A DNA stretch of 64,000 bases, from assembly GCF_011764585.1 (NCBI RefSeq), contig NZ_AP022853.1, positions 248,001 through 312,000 on the forward strand, read 5' to 3'. Source of the stretch: Sulfurimicrobium lacus (GTDB taxonomy: Bacteria; Pseudomonadota; Gammaproteobacteria; Burkholderiales; Sulfuricellaceae). Positions 62,634-64,000 of this stretch are shown one piece after another. A program made the translations under genes and the position numbers. The notes under the pieces are model-generated. The model was not told the DNA's origin. It searched no databases and worked only from the letters and a program-made list of their open reading frames with translations. Within the stretch, counting starts at the first letter, position 1, and each line of letters opens with the position of its first letter.

Positions 62634-63860
62634 ATGCCATTTTCATGCCTTGCCGATGAGCTGAAACAAAGGGATGCGGACGGCCTGCTGCGCCGCCGCC
62701 GCGTGCTGCAGAGCCCGCAGGGCGCACGGGTGCGGGTGGACGGCGAAGATGTCCTGTCCTTCTGCAGCAACGACTACCTCGGCCTCGCCAACCACCCTGC
62801 ATTGGTCGAGGCCGCCTGCGCCGGCGCGCAGCGCTTCGGCGTGGGTGCCGGTGCCTCGCACCTGGTGACAGGGCACACTGCAGTTCACCATGAGCTGGAG
62901 CAAAAACTGGCTGAATTTACCGGCCTGCCGGAAGCGTTGCTGTTTTCCACCGGCTACATGGCCAATCTCGGCGTCGTCACCGCCCTGCTCGGGCGCTGTG
63001 ACGCGCTGTTCGCCGACAAGCTCAACCACGCTTCGCTCAACGATGCGGCGCTGCTGTCGCGCGCCACGATGACGCGCTATCCGCACGCCGACCTGGCGGT
63101 GCTGGAGCGCCAGCTCGCCGCCTCCACAGCGAGGCGCAAGCTGGTGGTGAGCGACGCGGTGTTCAGCATGGACGGCGACATCGCCCCCGTGCCCGAGCTG
63201 CTCGCACTGTGCGAGAAATACGATGCCTGGCTGCTGCTCGACGATGCTCACGGCTTCGGCGTGCTGGGGAAAACCGGCCGCGGCGTACTGGAACACTTCT
63301 CCTCACGCCTAACTCCTCATCCCTCATATACGACCTTTCACGCGACAAGTCGCGTAGAAAGTCGGAATCCCCCGCAGGTGGGACGAATTATCTACATGGC
63401 CACGCTCGGCAAGGTAGCCGGCGTATTCGGTGCCTTTGTCGCCGGTGCGCCGGAGCTGGTTGCCTGGCTGGTGCAGGCCGCGCGCAGCTATGTCTACACC
63501 ACCGCCACGCCGCCGCTGCTGGCGGCGGCCTTGCTGGCAAGCCTGCGCGTGATCGAGGCCGAAGCCTGGCGCCGCGAACGCCTGGCCGAACTGGTGGGCG
63601 TCTTGCGCCAGGGGCTGCAATTGCAGCGCTGGCAGCTGATGCCGTCCGAAACGCCCATCCAGCCGCTGTTGATCGGCTCCAGCCAGGACGCGGTCAGGGT
63701 AAGCGAAAGCCTGCGCCAGCGCGGCATCCTGGTGCCGGCGATTCGTCCTCCCACCGTGCCGCAGGGAACGGCGCGCTTGCGCATCACGCTTTCCGCGGCC
63801 CACAGCGTGGTGGACGTGCAGCAGTTGGTTGACGCTCTGCGGCAACTGGAGAATGAATGA
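62634..63860 (+). CDS. bioF: 8-amino-7-oxononanoate synthase, with in-frame insertion
   Basis: PLP enzyme of biotin synthesis joining pimeloyl-ACP and alanine; 408 residues, about 24 longer than usual. The N-terminal FCSNDYLGLANHPALV, GAGASHLVTGHTAVHHELE, DDAHGFGVLG and PLP lysine in MATLGKVAGVFGAF are intact. Between GRGVLEHF and RIIYMATLGK lies an extra block starting SSRLTPHPS, encoded by a repeat. There is no frameshift or stop, so the protein may still work. The bioH start overlaps the bioF stop. Confidence 0.93.
   Translation: MPFSCLADELKQRDADGLLRRRRVLQSPQGARVRVDGEDVLSFCSNDYLGLANHPALVEAACAGAQRFGVGAGASHLVTGHTAVHHELEQKLAEFTGLPEALLFSTGYMANLGVVTALLGRCDALFADKLNHASLNDAALLSRATMTRYPHADLAVLERQLAASTARRKLVVSDAVFSMDGDIAPVPELLALCEKYDAWLLLDDAHGFGVLGKTGRGVLEHFSSRLTPHPSYTTFHATSRVESRNPPQVGRIIYMATLGKVAGVFGAFVAGAPELVAWLVQAARSYVYTTATPPLLAAALLASLRVIEAEAWRRERLAELVGVLRQGLQLQRWQLMPSETPIQPLLIGSSQDAVRVSESLRQRGILVPAIRPPTVPQGTARLRITLSAAHSVVDVQQLVDALRQLENE
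63300..63384 (+). repeat. Palindromic repeat inserted in frame in bioF
   Basis: The first 30 bases (CCTCACGCC, CTAACTCC, TCATCCCTCA) resemble the heptamer repeat of ruvX and encode LTPHPS in the same frame. Then CGACCTTTCACGCGAC (63332-63347) faces GTCGCGTAGAAAGTCG (63350-63365), an inverted repeat with 13 of 16 matches. The insert ends near 63384, just before the PLP-lysine loop is encoded. Confidence 0.75.
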
Positions 63861-64000
63861 GCCTGCACGTCGATGTTCGCGGTACTGGGCCTGATCTCGT
63901 CCTGCTCCACGGCTGGGGCATGCACAGCGGCATCTGGGGCGGCGTGCACGACGAGCTGGCGCGGGATTTCCGCGTCCATGCCGTGGATTTGCCGGGTTAC
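63857..64000 (+). CDS. bioH: Pimeloyl-ACP methyl ester carboxylesterase BioH (partial)
   Basis: Alpha/beta hydrolase that frees pimeloyl-ACP from its methyl ester. Only 48 residues are visible before the right edge. LVLLHGWGMHSGIWGGV is the oxyanion region of BioH, and the fragment ends AVDLPGY. The start overlaps the bioF stop by 4 bases. The catalytic triad is outside the window. Confidence 0.88.
   Translation, partial: MSLHVDVRGTGPDLVLLHGWGMHSGIWGGVHDELARDFRVHAVDLPGY

Overview
The window reads as chromosome of a GC-rich betaproteobacterium, most likely a sulfur-oxidising or iron-oxidising member of the Nitrosomonadales (Sulfuricella or Gallionella relatives). This placement is inferred from gene order (thiD-thiE-hemL beside pilG-pilH, a cytochrome c4/ResB/CcsB block, argB-nucleotidase-slmA, gpmI-envC-ctpA) and from a probable DsrS protein; no rRNA or other marker confirms it. 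Nearly every base lies in or next to a gene and no gene-free stretch exceeds 300 bases. I see no tRNA, rRNA, prophage, transposase or CRISPR array.

Left part (1-29.9 kb) is housekeeping: twitching response regulators PilH/PilG; a lone PstS-like binding protein; thiamine (thiD, thiE) and haem (hemL) synthesis; a MoxR ATPase, VWA metallopeptidase-like and DsrS-like trio; the tail-specific protease Prc; system II cytochrome c maturation (CcsB, ResB) with cytochrome c4; EngB; a TrpB2-type tryptophan synthase; Fbp; YqgE; RuvX; the pyrimidine operon pyrR-pyrB-pyrC', whose dihydroorotase has lost its metal-binding histidines; a heat-shock gene behind a sigma-32-like promoter; argB; a nucleotidase; slmA; and moeB-ctpA-envC-gpmI on the minus strand.

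Middle (29.9-42.2 kb): an ArsR regulator with two cysteines 66 residues apart, as in persulfide sensors, heads a TolC/HlyD/RND efflux set and a YgaP-like membrane protein. These lie between two blocks that are adjacent in Escherichia coli: gpmI-envC and rhodanese-grxC-secB-gpsA. A hemerythrin-PAS-GAF-GGDEF diguanylate cyclase and trmL follow.

Right part (42.3-60.3 kb) is a complete MSHA-type IV pilus cluster in the order mshE-G-F-B-A-C-D-O-P-Q, then I-(PilN-like)-J-K-L-M-N. The ATPase MshE carries a clear cyclic-di-GMP binding motif, so the neighbouring oxygen-sensing cyclase could control it. The window closes with comF and a biotin operon (membrane protein, bioB, bioF, start of bioH).

The most unusual signal is a set of short inverted repeats built from 7 to 9 base units. 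A four-helix-bundle protein gene, of the family found in 23S rRNA intervening sequences, sits between mshE and mshG, bounded by inverted arms of the AGCTATCAGC type. Two empty copies of these arms, with loops of only 12-18 bases, lie elsewhere, and neighbouring genes take their stop codons from them. Repeats of other sequence but the same layout supply the start of ruvX and lie between bioB and bioF; a related sequence is inserted in frame inside bioF. I propose these are forms of one mobile or formerly mobile element class, with the four-helix-bundle protein as the candidate mobility factor.
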